This document shows positions 15,175 to 25,047 of a stretch of 64,000 bases of DNA, piece after piece. Position 1 is the stretch's first letter. The number at the start of each line of letters is the position of its first letter. The position numbers were made by a program, and so were the translations under genes. The notes beneath the pieces were generated by a model. It saw nothing but the letters and a program-made list of their open reading frames with translations. It had not been told where the DNA came from and did not search any database. The stretch comes from Paenibacillus mangrovi (lineage in GTDB: Bacteria > Bacillota > Bacilli > Paenibacillales > Paenibacillaceae): NCBI RefSeq assembly GCF_022898935.1, contig NZ_JALIRP010000001.1, positions 1 to 64,000 of the forward strand, in the 5' to 3' direction.

Positions 15175-16632
15175 GTGCCTTATGTTAAACAGATCACAAT
15201 TCGTCAGACGCTAAACCGATCGTTAAGATACATTGTGAACGAGAAAAAAACGGAATACGGTTGTTTTGTCTCCGGTGTGAATTGTGCGACAAATGATAAA
15301 CTTGCCTATAAGCAAATGGTGAATAACAAAAATCGTTACGGTAAAGAAGACGGGACACAGGGATTCCATTTTATTCAATCGTTTAAGCCGAATGAGATTA
15401 GTGATCCTTATAAAGCACATGAAATTGGATTGAAGTGGGCAGCCAAAATGTTCGGGAATAAGTATCAATATATAATCAGCACCCATTTAGATAAGGGCCA
15501 TCTGCATAACCACATCATTATAAATTCCGTATCGCTCGGTGGTAAGAAATTCAATGCATGTAAGAGCAGTCTGCAAGAAGCAAGGCGTTTATCAGATGAA
15601 GTTGCCAAAGAATATGATTTGGGTATTATTCCAGTGAATAAAGATACGGAATCGAAGTCATATAAAGAATGGAAAGAGGAGAAGAACGGATTATCATGGA
15701 AGGCGACAATTAAAAATGATATTGACAGTACGTTACACTCAGCTTCTTCTTTTGAGGATTTTGTAGCAAAGATGCAAGCTAATGGCTACGTAATGAAACA
15801 AGGAAATGTTAAGTATATGACGTTTAAACATCCAAACATGGAAAGGTCAGTGAGAGGGAAAACATTAGGAGTTGAATATACGGAGGAGAGAATAAGGGAA
15901 CGAATTAAATTCAAGGATTTCAACTTAAACCAGTCGAAGCGACTTTATAATAATCGATTTACTCGAAAAACATATAAGGAGCAGCGGGCACAGACAGCAC
16001 GTCGATATTATTTTAAAAGGGGAGGGTTAGCAGTTAATTTCATGCTGACGATAACCCTTGTTCGAACAATGATGAATCGTGAGAAAGAACTAAACGGGAA
16101 TACTAGAAAACGGAATTTTGGATATGACCTTCAAATTAATACCCTAACGGACCAATTGAAATTTATTACCGATAAACAATTGAATAGTCGTGACGATTTA
16201 AAGAGAGGGAAGAGCGAGATAGAAAATAAACTCAATGAAATTGATTCAGTCCAAAAGGAAGCAGTCAAGATTAATGAAAATTTGAATTTTGCGATAACAA
16301 GTATAGAAACATATCTTAAATACAAAAAGATTCATGAAGAATATGAGGGTACCACATTCAGAAAATCAGGGATAAAACGTAAATTCAATGTCGAGCTTGA
16401 AACGTTCGATAAAGCAAAAAAGCAACTGCTGAAAATGGGGGTTCAAGTTGATCAATATGAGTCATTATTAGTAAAGCAAAAGTCATATGAAAATCAAATT
16501 GAGAAGCTGTATGCCAGGGCAGAATCGTTGGGTTCTGAATTAAAGATGTTCAACGAAATTGAGAAAACATTGAGCGATAGATCTGTGAATTATAGAAAAG
16601 CCAAATCAAAAGATCGAAATATGGATCGATAA
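15175..16632 (+). CDS. MOBP-type relaxase
   Basis: The product is about 486 residues. The histidine-triad motif HLDKGHLHNHIIIN (about residues 102-115) is the metal-binding motif III of relaxase/mobilisation nuclease proteins. The active tyrosine is probably among those in the first 45 residues (KTEYGCF, RSLRYIV). A long C-terminal helical region (about 300-480) forms coiled coils. It nicks oriT and pilots the strand into the recipient. The start is uncertain because the reading continues upstream into mobC; GTG 15175 is chosen, GTG 15163 is possible. Confidence 0.85.
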   Translation: MPYVKQITIRQTLNRSLRYIVNEKKTEYGCFVSGVNCATNDKLAYKQMVNNKNRYGKEDGTQGFHFIQSFKPNEISDPYKAHEIGLKWAAKMFGNKYQYIISTHLDKGHLHNHIIINSVSLGGKKFNACKSSLQEARRLSDEVAKEYDLGIIPVNKDTESKSYKEWKEEKNGLSWKATIKNDIDSTLHSASSFEDFVAKMQANGYVMKQGNVKYMTFKHPNMERSVRGKTLGVEYTEERIRERIKFKDFNLNQSKRLYNNRFTRKTYKEQRAQTARRYYFKRGGLAVNFMLTITLVRTMMNREKELNGNTRKRNFGYDLQINTLTDQLKFITDKQLNSRDDLKRGKSEIENKLNEIDSVQKEAVKINENLNFAITSIETYLKYKKIHEEYEGTTFRKSGIKRKFNVELETFDKAKKQLLKMGVQVDQYESLLVKQKSYENQIEKLYARAESLGSELKMFNEIEKTLSDRSVNYRKAKSKDRNMDR

Positions 16633-16696
16633 ACTGTAATAAATTTACTTTAAAGACTATATATACCCAATAAGAACAAATTACTTGATCGGAAGG

Positions 16697-17560
16697 ATGG
16701 TGATTTTTATTCCTGAAATGGGTGGAGATGTAGCGAATATTGCGGCGATGATTGGAACAGATTTAACCAAGGAATCCATGAGAATGACAAATGAAGCTAT
16801 CAAGCAGTTGCTGATTTTTCTGATCCAGAAGGCCAAAGAAAATGGCGATAAAGCTGGAGAAACCTCTTTAAAGAATCTAGCCAAGAGTAATGACGAAATA
16901 AAAATCTTCGACTTAGAATTTCATCAATTGAACAGTTTTGCCAAGCAAGCAAAGGATTATCATGTTACTTATGCTGTTGTAGAAGAACAGAACCGATATT
17001 CTGTTTTTTACAAAGCAAGTGATGAAATGCGGATCAAAAGAATATTAGAGAATTTGGTTAGGGAAGAACTGAATTCTTCTTTTGAAATGCATAAGGAGAG
17101 AGATCAGGAGAAGCAAGAATCACTGGAGGGAAAACTGGACTCTTTAAAAGAAAATTATCAAAACGCAAAGAGCAATGAATTAAAGGCAGATGATGTCTTG
17201 TCGAGTGAAGTTTCAGTGCGACAAAGAGAATTGAATTTAATTATTCTACAAAATGGAAAATATGAACGGATTTCTAATCAAATAAGCGTTGAATTTAGAA
17301 AAACGCTTGAAGATATGATGGATCGCGAGGAGCGCTTATTAGATGTTGGAAATGGGACTGATCGATTAAAGGTTCAACGTGTAGGGGATATGTACATTTT
17401 TAATTTGGTGAAAGATGATGCTCGAAATAACAAGGACCTAATACCAATAAGTAGAGGAACACTTAGAGAAAAAAGGACTGAGATATTGCCGTTGATTACA
17501 GTTCAAAGGGAGAGATTTTCATCAGGAAAAAATAAACATCGAGAACGAGGGGGGCGGTAA
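16697..17560 (+). CDS. PcfB/DUF3801-like conjugation protein
   Basis: The product is about 287 residues. The N-terminal region (MTNEAIKQLLIFLIQKAKEN ... AGETSLKNLAKSN, then FHQLNSFAKQAKDYHVTYAVV) resembles DUF3801/PcfB proteins, which lie just upstream of the VirD4 coupling protein in Gram-positive conjugative elements and help dock the relaxosome. A charged middle coiled coil (RDQEKQESLEGKLDSLKENY) follows. The start is ambiguous: GGAAGG sits directly before ATG 16697 and ATG 16718 is possible. The stop lies 6 bases before the coupling-protein gene. Confidence 0.7.
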   Translation: MVIFIPEMGGDVANIAAMIGTDLTKESMRMTNEAIKQLLIFLIQKAKENGDKAGETSLKNLAKSNDEIKIFDLEFHQLNSFAKQAKDYHVTYAVVEEQNRYSVFYKASDEMRIKRILENLVREELNSSFEMHKERDQEKQESLEGKLDSLKENYQNAKSNELKADDVLSSEVSVRQRELNLIILQNGKYERISNQISVEFRKTLEDMMDREERLLDVGNGTDRLKVQRVGDMYIFNLVKDDARNNKDLIPISRGTLREKRTEILPLITVQRERFSSGKNKHRERGGR

Positions 17561-17565
17561 TATAG

Positions 17566-19419
17566 GTGATGGATCATCAAGAAAAACGAAGAATGCAAAC
17601 ACGAAACTTCATTCTGTTTTACATGATCCTATATATCGCAGTATCCTATTTTACAATTCATTTGCTTTATGTAATTAAACTAAGCGGTGAAAAAGTTAGA
17701 ATTGAAAATATTGAAAAATTTGTTGAGTCAGCCATTGTTAGTATCCAAAAGCGTATTTTTGTTCAGCCAAGTCAAGAAATGTTGAAGATCTTATTTGTGG
17801 AGTTCATTGCACTATCCATATTTGTGCTTTATAAGATTACGACTCAGAAAAATCTGATGAGGGGAAAGGAACACGGTACAGCTCGGTGGGGAAATCATGC
17901 AGAACGAAGCAGAATCCGTCATAAAGATAAGAGTCAAAATGTGATATTAACAGCTACGGAAGTATTAAGTTTGGATACAAGGAAAACGAATAAAAATCTA
18001 AATATTTTAGCTATCGGGGGTTCCGGAACAGGGAAGAGCCGTTCCTTTGTGAAGCCCAATCTTTTGCAAGCAAACACCAGCTATGTTGTCACAGACCCCA
18101 AAGGTGAACTTTTAAGAGATACAGGATATTTCCTACAAAGCCAAGGGTACCGGATCAAGGTTCTGAATTTAATCGATTTGTCAAATAGCTATCGATACAA
18201 TCCCTTCGCTTATATAAAAAAGGAAAGCGACATATTGAAGGTGATCAATAATCTAATACAAAATACGAATCCGAACAAAACCAACAACGGGGATCCTTTT
18301 TGGGAGAAGGCAGAAATAGCTCTTTTTCAGGCCATTTTCTTTTATATTTTCTATGAGCTGCATAGTTCAGAACATCAGTTCAAAACGGTGTTTTCTATCC
18401 TGAGATTAGCGGAAGTCAAAGAAGATGACGAGGATTTCATAAGTGAATTTGATATGTTATTCGAAATGCTGCGGAAGAAGAAACCGGATCACATTGCTGT
18501 GAAGCAATATGACGTATACAAAATGGCATCTGGAAAAACCGCTAAAGGTATTCTTATTTCAGCAGGCGTTCGGTTATCTCCTTTTGGCATCGATGAGGTA
18601 GAACAGTTATTTTCAACGGATGAGCTTGAGTTACACAAATTGGGGGATGAGAAGACAGCTCTATTTGTGATTATTTCAGATAGTGACACGACTTTCAATT
18701 TTATTGCCTCCATGATGTATGCTCAGTTATTTGACTCCTTGTATTATCATGCTGATTTCGTTAGTAAAGGAACTTTGAAGTATCACGTTAAATTCTGGCT
18801 TGATGAGTTTGCGAATATTGGGCGAATTCCAGATTTCGATAAGTTGATTGCTACCATGCGTAGCCGGAATATCTCTGTCTCCGTTATTCTACAAAACCTG
18901 TCTCAATTAAAGAATCTGTATAAAGATAACTGGGAGACCATTGTCGGGAATTGTGATACGATTCTTTTCCTTGGGGGGCAGGAGCGTTCTACGCTGGAAT
19001 GGGTTAATAAAGGGCTAGGTAAGATGACAATCGATACGCAAAATTCAGGCCGCTCTAAAGGAAGAAGTGGTTCATCAAGCATCAATTACAGCACACAAGG
19101 TCGGGAACTTATGACATTAGATGAAATCGCAGAAATGCCCGACAGAAAATGCATCGTCTTTGTTCGTGGGATACGTCCTTTTTACAGTGATAAGTTTAAA
19201 TTACAATCGCATAAGCATTATAAGTTTTCCTATGATGCTAACGAGTTTCAATGTTTTGTTCCAGAACACGGTGCAAGGATAACTCAAACCGATCTTCAAT
19301 TGGCTCGTTTTAATATCCGAGTTCCTGATAGCGATATGGACGAACGGAAGAGTGAGATTGAGGTGGTGGACATGAGCAAGATTGAGGAAATCTCAAAAAA
19401 GATGGATGAGCTTATGTGA
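17566..19419 (+). CDS. Type IV coupling protein (VirD4/TraG/PcfC family)
   Basis: The product is 617 residues. Two N-terminal membrane helices (FILFYMILYIAVSYFTIHLL and ILFVEFIALSIFVLYKI) anchor it. Then follow GTARWG, Walker A GGSGTGKS (about residues 150-157), VVTDPKGEL, and Walker B FWLDEFANIGRIPDF (about 408-422). This is the full VirD4 set. It pumps the relaxase-DNA complex to the transfer channel. GTG 17566 overlaps an ATG at 17569, with a GAGGGGGGCGG site upstream. It lies downstream of the PcfB-like gene and is followed 30 bases later by the small VirB2-like gene. Confidence 0.93.
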   Translation: MMDHQEKRRMQTRNFILFYMILYIAVSYFTIHLLYVIKLSGEKVRIENIEKFVESAIVSIQKRIFVQPSQEMLKILFVEFIALSIFVLYKITTQKNLMRGKEHGTARWGNHAERSRIRHKDKSQNVILTATEVLSLDTRKTNKNLNILAIGGSGTGKSRSFVKPNLLQANTSYVVTDPKGELLRDTGYFLQSQGYRIKVLNLIDLSNSYRYNPFAYIKKESDILKVINNLIQNTNPNKTNNGDPFWEKAEIALFQAIFFYIFYELHSSEHQFKTVFSILRLAEVKEDDEDFISEFDMLFEMLRKKKPDHIAVKQYDVYKMASGKTAKGILISAGVRLSPFGIDEVEQLFSTDELELHKLGDEKTALFVIISDSDTTFNFIASMMYAQLFDSLYYHADFVSKGTLKYHVKFWLDEFANIGRIPDFDKLIATMRSRNISVSVILQNLSQLKNLYKDNWETIVGNCDTILFLGGQERSTLEWVNKGLGKMTIDTQNSGRSKGRSGSSSINYSTQGRELMTLDEIAEMPDRKCIVFVRGIRPFYSDKFKLQSHKHYKFSYDANEFQCFVPEHGARITQTDLQLARFNIRVPDSDMDERKSEIEVVDMSKIEEISKKMDELM

Positions 19420-19448
19420 AAAAAATTTCAATGTGAGGGGATACAAGG

Positions 19449-19763
19449 ATGAAGACTCTATATATTAACAAGAAAACTGTGTTGAAAACTTGCTCCTTAA
19501 TTATTGGATTACTCTTGGTTTTTAATACCGTGTATGCAGCTCCAGGAGATCCTGTAGGGATGGATAAGTTGGACGCATTAATTCAAGTAATTGCGACGTG
19601 GTTGGGACGTATTGGCTTGATTGTCGCTTTTTTTGGAGCTGTTCAGCTTGCCTTAGGTTTCAAAAGTGACGATGCCGATGGGAAGATCAGGGGAATGAAA
19701 ACATTAGCGGCGGGGTTTCTAGTCTGGGGGATTACGCAATCACTTTCTTTGTTTGGCCTATAA
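19449..19763 (+). CDS. VirB2-like/Maff2-type small membrane protein
   Basis: The product is 104 residues. A signal segment (SLIIGLLLVFNTVYAAPGDP) is followed by helix IATWLGRIGLIVAFFGAVQLALGF and helix MKTLAAGFLVWGITQSLSLFGL, the layout of Maff2/TrbC-type pilin-like proteins located between VirD4 and VirB6 in Gram-positive conjugative elements. GAGGGG lies 8 bases upstream. Probably part of the transfer channel. Confidence 0.75.
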   Translation: MKTLYINKKTVLKTCSLIIGLLLVFNTVYAAPGDPVGMDKLDALIQVIATWLGRIGLIVAFFGAVQLALGFKSDDADGKIRGMKTLAAGFLVWGITQSLSLFGL

Positions 19764-19780
19764 AGTTGAATGGTATGAAG

Positions 19781-19809
19781 AGGGCTGAGCTTTACGGCAG
19801 TCCTTTTTT
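19781..19809 (+). terminator. Attenuator-like hairpin inside the transfer operon
   Basis: AGGGCTG pairs with CAGTCCT (one G-T pair) and runs directly into six Ts. It lies in the 66-bp gap after the pilin-like gene, where a partial terminator would raise expression of the abundant small subunit over the genes behind it (inference). Confidence 0.5.
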
Positions 19810-19829
19810 GAAAGGCAGGTGATGAATAC

Positions 19830-20636
19830 TTGGCTACTCCGATTGATGAACTAAAGGAAGCATTCAGTGGTTTTACGGAATTAATTGGGGAAGTGACTCT
19901 TCTAGTGAATGAAGGACCCTCGTCTTATCCCGCACTTTATCAAACGATAAAGTCAATTCATCAGGCAATACTTCCAATCGCGTATAGTCTTTTGACGTTA
20001 TATTTTTTACTTGATTTTCTAGGAAAAACAATGAACTTTCAATTCATTAGATGGGAAACGGTTGTTTCTTGTTGTGTGAAGCTAATCTTTGCGAAATTTG
20101 TTATGGAGCATGTATTTGATTTGTTAGAAGCGATCTTTCAAATGTCCTCTTACGTCACGAGTAAGGTGGGGGCAACAGGTTCTGATGCATCGTTCTTTGT
20201 CGACCTTACCGCTGTGGAAGCTGATTACGATAGTAAAGGTTGGTTTGAAAAGAAAATGTATTACTTTACCCTGATGCCTTTTATATGGGTATTGCAGTGC
20301 ATCAAAATTGTGATAACGTTAGTGGTCTTTGGAAGGCTTTTTCAATTATTGATTTATACTGCTGTATCTCCTATTCCGATTGCAACAATAATTAGTGATT
20401 CTCTCTCGAGTACGGGGAAACGCTTCTTAATGGACTATGCTGCTGTTTGCTTACAAGGAATTATTATCATTGTTGGGTGTGTTGTTTATGGTGCGATTAT
20501 GTCCAGTGTTACGTTCGGGGCATTCACTGGGAATGGTGGAAATATCGCCATTTGGAAAGGAATACTCTCTGTCTTAGCTTTATTACTTGTCGTAGTCAAA
20601 TCGGGCTCATGGGCGAAAAAATTAACAGGTGCGTAA
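19830..20636 (+). CDS. VirB6/TrbL-like polytopic membrane protein
   Basis: The product is 268 residues with about six membrane helices (AILPIAYSLLTLYFLLDFLG, VVSCCVKLIFAKFVMEHVFD, FIWVLQCIKIVITLVVFGRL, FQLLIYTAVSPIPIATII, GIIIIVGCVVYGAIM, ILSVLALLLVVVKSG). The TAVSPIPIA motif in the fourth is characteristic of VirB6-like proteins of Gram-positive systems. It forms part of the inner channel. Start TTG 19830 follows AGGTGATG at a good distance; no ATG is available nearby in frame. Confidence 0.8.
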   Translation: MATPIDELKEAFSGFTELIGEVTLLVNEGPSSYPALYQTIKSIHQAILPIAYSLLTLYFLLDFLGKTMNFQFIRWETVVSCCVKLIFAKFVMEHVFDLLEAIFQMSSYVTSKVGATGSDASFFVDLTAVEADYDSKGWFEKKMYYFTLMPFIWVLQCIKIVITLVVFGRLFQLLIYTAVSPIPIATIISDSLSSTGKRFLMDYAAVCLQGIIIIVGCVVYGAIMSSVTFGAFTGNGGNIAIWKGILSVLALLLVVVKSGSWAKKLTGA

Positions 20637-20651
20637 AAGGAGTTTGTTTTT

Positions 20652-21053
20652 ATGATTGAGATCCGGATTCCTAAAGAAATTAGAACCTACAAGGAAAAAT
20701 TGTTTTTTGGATTGAATTTACGTCAACTAATCTGTACAGCTATCGCAATTCTTATTAATGTACCATTGTATTGGTTCGGAAAAGATATTATAGGGCCTGA
20801 TGCTGCTAGTTGGGTTGTTATTTTAATTGCGATTCCACTATTTATGATTGGTTTTTTTAGTTATAACGGTATGACTTTTGAGCAGTTTATAAAATCCGTC
20901 ATCCAATTTGAAGTGATCTATCCCCAGAAGCGCAAATACAAGACACTAAATATGTTTGAAATGCTGAGCAGTTATAATGAGCGGGAGGGGAAGAAGCGTG
21001 TTCTCTCTAAAAAGACAAAAATCCATCGTGAAGAAAAAGACGCGAATACCTAA
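20652..21053 (+). CDS. PrgI-family (VirB3-like) membrane protein
   Basis: The product is 133 residues. It begins IEIRIPKEIRTYKEKLFFGL NLRQL (split here), the PrgI signature, followed by two membrane helices (ICTAIAILINVPLYWFGKD and ASWVVILIAIPLFMIGFFSY), then a cytoplasmic tail (YEQFIKSVIQ-like). PrgI proteins replace VirB3 in Gram-positive conjugation and partner with VirB4. AAAAGGAG lies upstream of the ATG. Its end overlaps the VirB4 gene by 56 bases in another frame. Confidence 0.85.
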   Translation: MIEIRIPKEIRTYKEKLFFGLNLRQLICTAIAILINVPLYWFGKDIIGPDAASWVVILIAIPLFMIGFFSYNGMTFEQFIKSVIQFEVIYPQKRKYKTLNMFEMLSSYNEREGKKRVLSKKTKIHREEKDANT

Positions 21054-23358
21054 AACGACACAACAGACGATACCGTATTCCCTATCATTTGAAGATGGTA
21101 TTTTGCAGCATGGAACGAATCGTTATTCCAAGTCATTTCAGTTCAAGGATATTAATTACCAGGTAGGTAAGCAAGAAGACCAAGAAGAAATATTCGCCAA
21201 GTATTGCGAGTTCCTGAATTTCTTCGATAATACCATTGACTTACAGATTACGATTGTAAATAAGAACTTTAACAAAGAGGACTTTGAGGAGAAGCTGCTC
21301 ATTAAACCTAAGGCAGATCACCTTGAACCACACCGATTAGAATACAATAGCATGCTCAAAAAGCAAATTGTAGGCGGTAAAAATGAAATAAAAAAAGAGA
21401 AGTTCATTACAGTATCTATTGAAGCAAGTACGATTCAAGAAGCGCGTAATACATTTTTACGTATGGAGAATGAATTTCAAAGCATGTTTAAGCGTATGGG
21501 AAGCTCAGTAACAGGACTTGAACTCAATCAGCGGCTTGAATTACTGCATGATATTTATCGTATGGGCCAAGAGGGGGATTTTCGCTACGATCCAATAGAG
21601 CATAAGCGTAAAGGATTAATTACGAAGGATTTGATCTCTCCAGATGCTTTTACATTCAAACGAGACTATATGATCATTGGCGACAAGTATGCGAAGGCCA
21701 TTTATATTAAGGATTTACCGACATTTATTAATGATAAGTTATTGAGTGAGATCACTGATTTCGGGTTTAACATCATGCTAACGATGAATATTAAATCAGT
21801 GGATTCATATAAAGCGTTGAGAATCGTTAAGAAACAGATCACCGGTATGGAAGCGAATAAGATTGAGTATCAAAAACGAAGCTTGAAGAACGGATATTTG
21901 GAAGCCTTTATCCCTCATGAATTAAGGCATAGCCTAGACGAGGCGAAGGAACTACTGGACGATTTAATCAACAAAAATCAGAAGATGTTTTTGGTAAATA
22001 TCATCCTTATTCATTTTGCAGATAACCTTGAAACGTTGAATAAGGATGGAAAAGAAATTGCGGCGATTGCAAATAAGTTTTTATGTCAACTGGGAACGCT
22101 TCATTATCAAATGGAAGATGCACTGAATTCATGCCTGCCATATGGATTGAATCTTATTAAGGCTTCTAGAACATTAACTACAGAGAGCACGGCCATCTTC
22201 ATACCGTTTACTAACCAAGAGCTTTTCCAAGAAGGGGGTATGTATTATGGGGTCAATGCTGTTTCCCGAAATATTATCATGTTTAACCGTCTTTCTTTGA
22301 AAAATCCGAATGGTTTTATCTTAGGTACTCCAGGTTCAGGGAAGTCATTCGCAGCGAAACGTGAAATGATGAACGTGTTGTTGAATACGGATGATGATGT
22401 GATCATCATTGACCCTGAGCGAGAGTACACAAGGCTAGTTAGTAACTTTAACGGCGAAGTGATTCATATATCTGCAGGCTCTAAAAATTACATCAATCCA
22501 TTAGATATGAGCATGGACTATGCGGATGAAGATGACCCATTACTCCTTAAATCTGATTTTATCTTATCCTTATGTGAGGTTATACTGGGTGGGAAATATG
22601 GTCTCTCGCCAAGGGAGAAATCGATCATCGATCGATGTTTGAAGATAACCTATAAAGAATACTTGAAAACATTTGATCCTAAAGATATTCCAACCCTAGT
22701 TGATTTCTATGTGGAATTAATGGATCAGAAGGAAGATGAAGCGCATCAAATTGCAACGGCGCTTGAATTATATGTCGAAGGAAATCTTTCGGTATTCTCC
22801 AATAAGACCAATATCAATATTAATAATCGGTTTGTCTGTTTTGATATTAAGGATTTAGGTAAGCAGTTGAAGACGATGGGGATGCTTATCGTGCTGGATC
22901 AAGTATGGAACCGGGTGACGATTAATCGGAATCGAGGGAAACGGACATGGATTTACCTTGACGAAATCTACTTGCTTTTTGCCAATGAATATTCCGCTAA
23001 CTTCCTCTTTGAATTATATAAACGCGCAAGAAAATGGGGGGGAGTTCCAACCGGTATAACGCAAAACGTAGAGGATTTATTAAAGTCTGAGCTTGCAAGA
23101 CGAATGTTGTCTAACTCTGATTTTCTCATGATGTTAAATCAAGCCCCGTCAGATCGGAATGAATTAGCGGAACTATTAAATATTTCTGATACACAAATCA
23201 GCTATGTAACGAATTCCGACTGCGGGCAGGGTTTACTGTTCGTAGGAAATGCAATCATCCCATTCAAGGATAGCTTCCCGAAAAAAACAAATCTATATCG
23301 ATGCATGACGACAAAAGTGGATGAAGTCGCGGAGGTGGATAAAGGAGGGCTCGTATGA
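20998..23358 (+). CDS. VirB4-family transfer ATPase
   Basis: The product is about 786 residues. Walker A is LGTPGSGKS (about residues 441-449), VIIIDPEREY follows, Walker B is TWIYLDEIYLLF (about 650-661), and the TGITQNVEDLL arginine-finger region and GQGLLFVGN end complete the VirB4/TrbE/PrgJ pattern. It powers assembly of the type IV channel. GTG 20998 is preferred, with GGGAGGGGAAG upstream; an ATG at 20977 lies before that site. The final codons overlap the next gene (ATGA type). Confidence 0.93.
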   Translation: MFSLKRQKSIVKKKTRIPKTTQQTIPYSLSFEDGILQHGTNRYSKSFQFKDINYQVGKQEDQEEIFAKYCEFLNFFDNTIDLQITIVNKNFNKEDFEEKLLIKPKADHLEPHRLEYNSMLKKQIVGGKNEIKKEKFITVSIEASTIQEARNTFLRMENEFQSMFKRMGSSVTGLELNQRLELLHDIYRMGQEGDFRYDPIEHKRKGLITKDLISPDAFTFKRDYMIIGDKYAKAIYIKDLPTFINDKLLSEITDFGFNIMLTMNIKSVDSYKALRIVKKQITGMEANKIEYQKRSLKNGYLEAFIPHELRHSLDEAKELLDDLINKNQKMFLVNIILIHFADNLETLNKDGKEIAAIANKFLCQLGTLHYQMEDALNSCLPYGLNLIKASRTLTTESTAIFIPFTNQELFQEGGMYYGVNAVSRNIIMFNRLSLKNPNGFILGTPGSGKSFAAKREMMNVLLNTDDDVIIIDPEREYTRLVSNFNGEVIHISAGSKNYINPLDMSMDYADEDDPLLLKSDFILSLCEVILGGKYGLSPREKSIIDRCLKITYKEYLKTFDPKDIPTLVDFYVELMDQKEDEAHQIATALELYVEGNLSVFSNKTNININNRFVCFDIKDLGKQLKTMGMLIVLDQVWNRVTINRNRGKRTWIYLDEIYLLFANEYSANFLFELYKRARKWGGVPTGITQNVEDLLKSELARRMLSNSDFLMMLNQAPSDRNELAELLNISDTQISYVTNSDCGQGLLFVGNAIIPFKDSFPKKTNLYRCMTTKVDEVAEVDKGGLV

Positions 23359-25031
23359 TCAAGGTTTATATTGCGACTCGGTTGAAGACACGACAATATA
23401 AACTAAAACGAAATCCTCCAATGAATATTATCGTTAGAGACCATATAAAATCCAACCAAAAATTAAAGCGGAAAATCAAAAAACTCCCCCTTCAAATCAC
23501 ACACTCCTTAGGTAGATCCATAGATCCTTATCAAGATGAAGAAGTGCACGAAACAGTCCAATCATTCTTACAAACTAAGGATGGTGCTCTAAAAGGTATC
23601 AGAAGCTACAAAAAGATATCTAAAGTAATAGCAAAACGTAAAAATAAAGGGGTTAACGCTAAGGTTGTCAGGCGTTCTTGGCAATCAAAAAATATGAAAA
23701 GCGCTACAATAACACGGAAAATGAATACATCCAGTAATGCTATACAGTTGAGAACGATGAATAGCAAGTATGTTCGCAAAGACAATGCTGTATCGAAAGT
23801 AATAAACAAGGGTGCTAAGAAAGCTTTGGTATCCTCAACCAACTATTTAAAGATGACCTCAAAACGGTTGGCGAAAAAAGTTGTCATTATGGTAAAGACC
23901 AATCCCAAGTTTTGGCTAATTGGTGTAGGGATTGCAGGTGCTTTTCTATTCATGATGTTGATTACGAATAGCTTAGGTAGTTCTACGAGCGCGGCGGGTT
24001 CGATGTTTATGGTGGACGATAATGTCGCTGTGAATTATAAAACAAAAGTAGATGAACTGAACACATCATTTCAGCAACGAATAGACAATTATAGAAAAAG
24101 TGGGTATGACGATGTACGAATTGATTATATGAATGAAGAAGGAACGTTGCTGGTTAGTTGGGCTGAGATCCTAAGTATTGTCGCGGTGAAGTATGAGCAG
24201 GACCTTGAATTTTCCATCGAACAACAAAACTATATGACTGAACTTTTCAATTATTTTAATGAAATAAAGACGAGCGAAGAAACGTATACAGAACAAATAT
24301 GTTCCACAAACAAAGAAGGGAAAACTAAATGTCATGGTGAGACAAGAACAAGACTGATAGTTAAAGTATATACCTATGATATGGAACAGGTGTTTGATAA
24401 GATCGGTTTTAATGAAGAGCAGAGAGAGTGGGCAAGGAGACTTGTTAGTGAAGGGACGATTCAAGATCAATTTCCAAATTTAGCAGGAGGCTATACTGGC
24501 GGCAGTAGTAGCTTAACACCAGAGGAATTACAAGCTTTGTTACAAAATCTAGGTGGGGATATTGAAAAGGCAAGATTGGCCGTTATCGAAACGGCACTAA
24601 CACTCGAAGGTAAAGTCGGATATTTTTGGGGCGGTAAGAGCCCTCCGGGTTGGAACAGTAATTGGGGAATGATGTTTCTTGTTACTGCCCCTGGAAGTGA
24701 CAAAACCGGGACAAATCAACCTTATGGATTGGATTGTAGTGGTTTTATTGATTGGGTGTTCAAGACTGCAGGGCTCGGAAATGTTTTTTCAGCTGGAGGA
24801 ACTAGCTATCAATGGACTAGAACCTCACAAATTAGTAAAGATGAAATGAAGCCTGGAGATTTGATCTTTAAAGATATGCCAGGGCAAGGAGGAATAAATC
24901 ACATCGGCATCTTCATTGGCAAAGATCAAAATAATAATAACCTATATATACATTGTCAGAGCGGTACTGGTGTAGTCATTAATAGTTACAAAGGGTTTAA
25001 ATATCCAAGACGACCGTTATTATTTCAATAA
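23355..25031 (+). CDS. Membrane-anchored NlpC/P60 cell-wall hydrolase of the transfer system
   Basis: The product is 558 residues. A highly basic N-terminal cytoplasmic region (about 1-180, many K/R) is followed by one membrane helix (LIGVGIAGAFLFMMLITNSL, about 195-214) and an extracellular part. The NlpC/P60 domain has the catalytic cysteine in LDCSGFIDWVF (about 457-467) and histidine in INHIGIFIG (about 512-520). Conjugative elements need such hydrolases to open peptidoglycan. It overlaps VirB4 by four bases, so the two are coupled. The basic N-terminus is unusually long. Confidence 0.88.
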   Translation: MIKVYIATRLKTRQYKLKRNPPMNIIVRDHIKSNQKLKRKIKKLPLQITHSLGRSIDPYQDEEVHETVQSFLQTKDGALKGIRSYKKISKVIAKRKNKGVNAKVVRRSWQSKNMKSATITRKMNTSSNAIQLRTMNSKYVRKDNAVSKVINKGAKKALVSSTNYLKMTSKRLAKKVVIMVKTNPKFWLIGVGIAGAFLFMMLITNSLGSSTSAAGSMFMVDDNVAVNYKTKVDELNTSFQQRIDNYRKSGYDDVRIDYMNEEGTLLVSWAEILSIVAVKYEQDLEFSIEQQNYMTELFNYFNEIKTSEETYTEQICSTNKEGKTKCHGETRTRLIVKVYTYDMEQVFDKIGFNEEQREWARRLVSEGTIQDQFPNLAGGYTGGSSSLTPEELQALLQNLGGDIEKARLAVIETALTLEGKVGYFWGGKSPPGWNSNWGMMFLVTAPGSDKTGTNQPYGLDCSGFIDWVFKTAGLGNVFSAGGTSYQWTRTSQISKDEMKPGDLIFKDMPGQGGINHIGIFIGKDQNNNNLYIHCQSGTGVVINSYKGFKYPRRPLLFQ

Positions 25032-25047
25032 GTAGTGGGGTGATGTC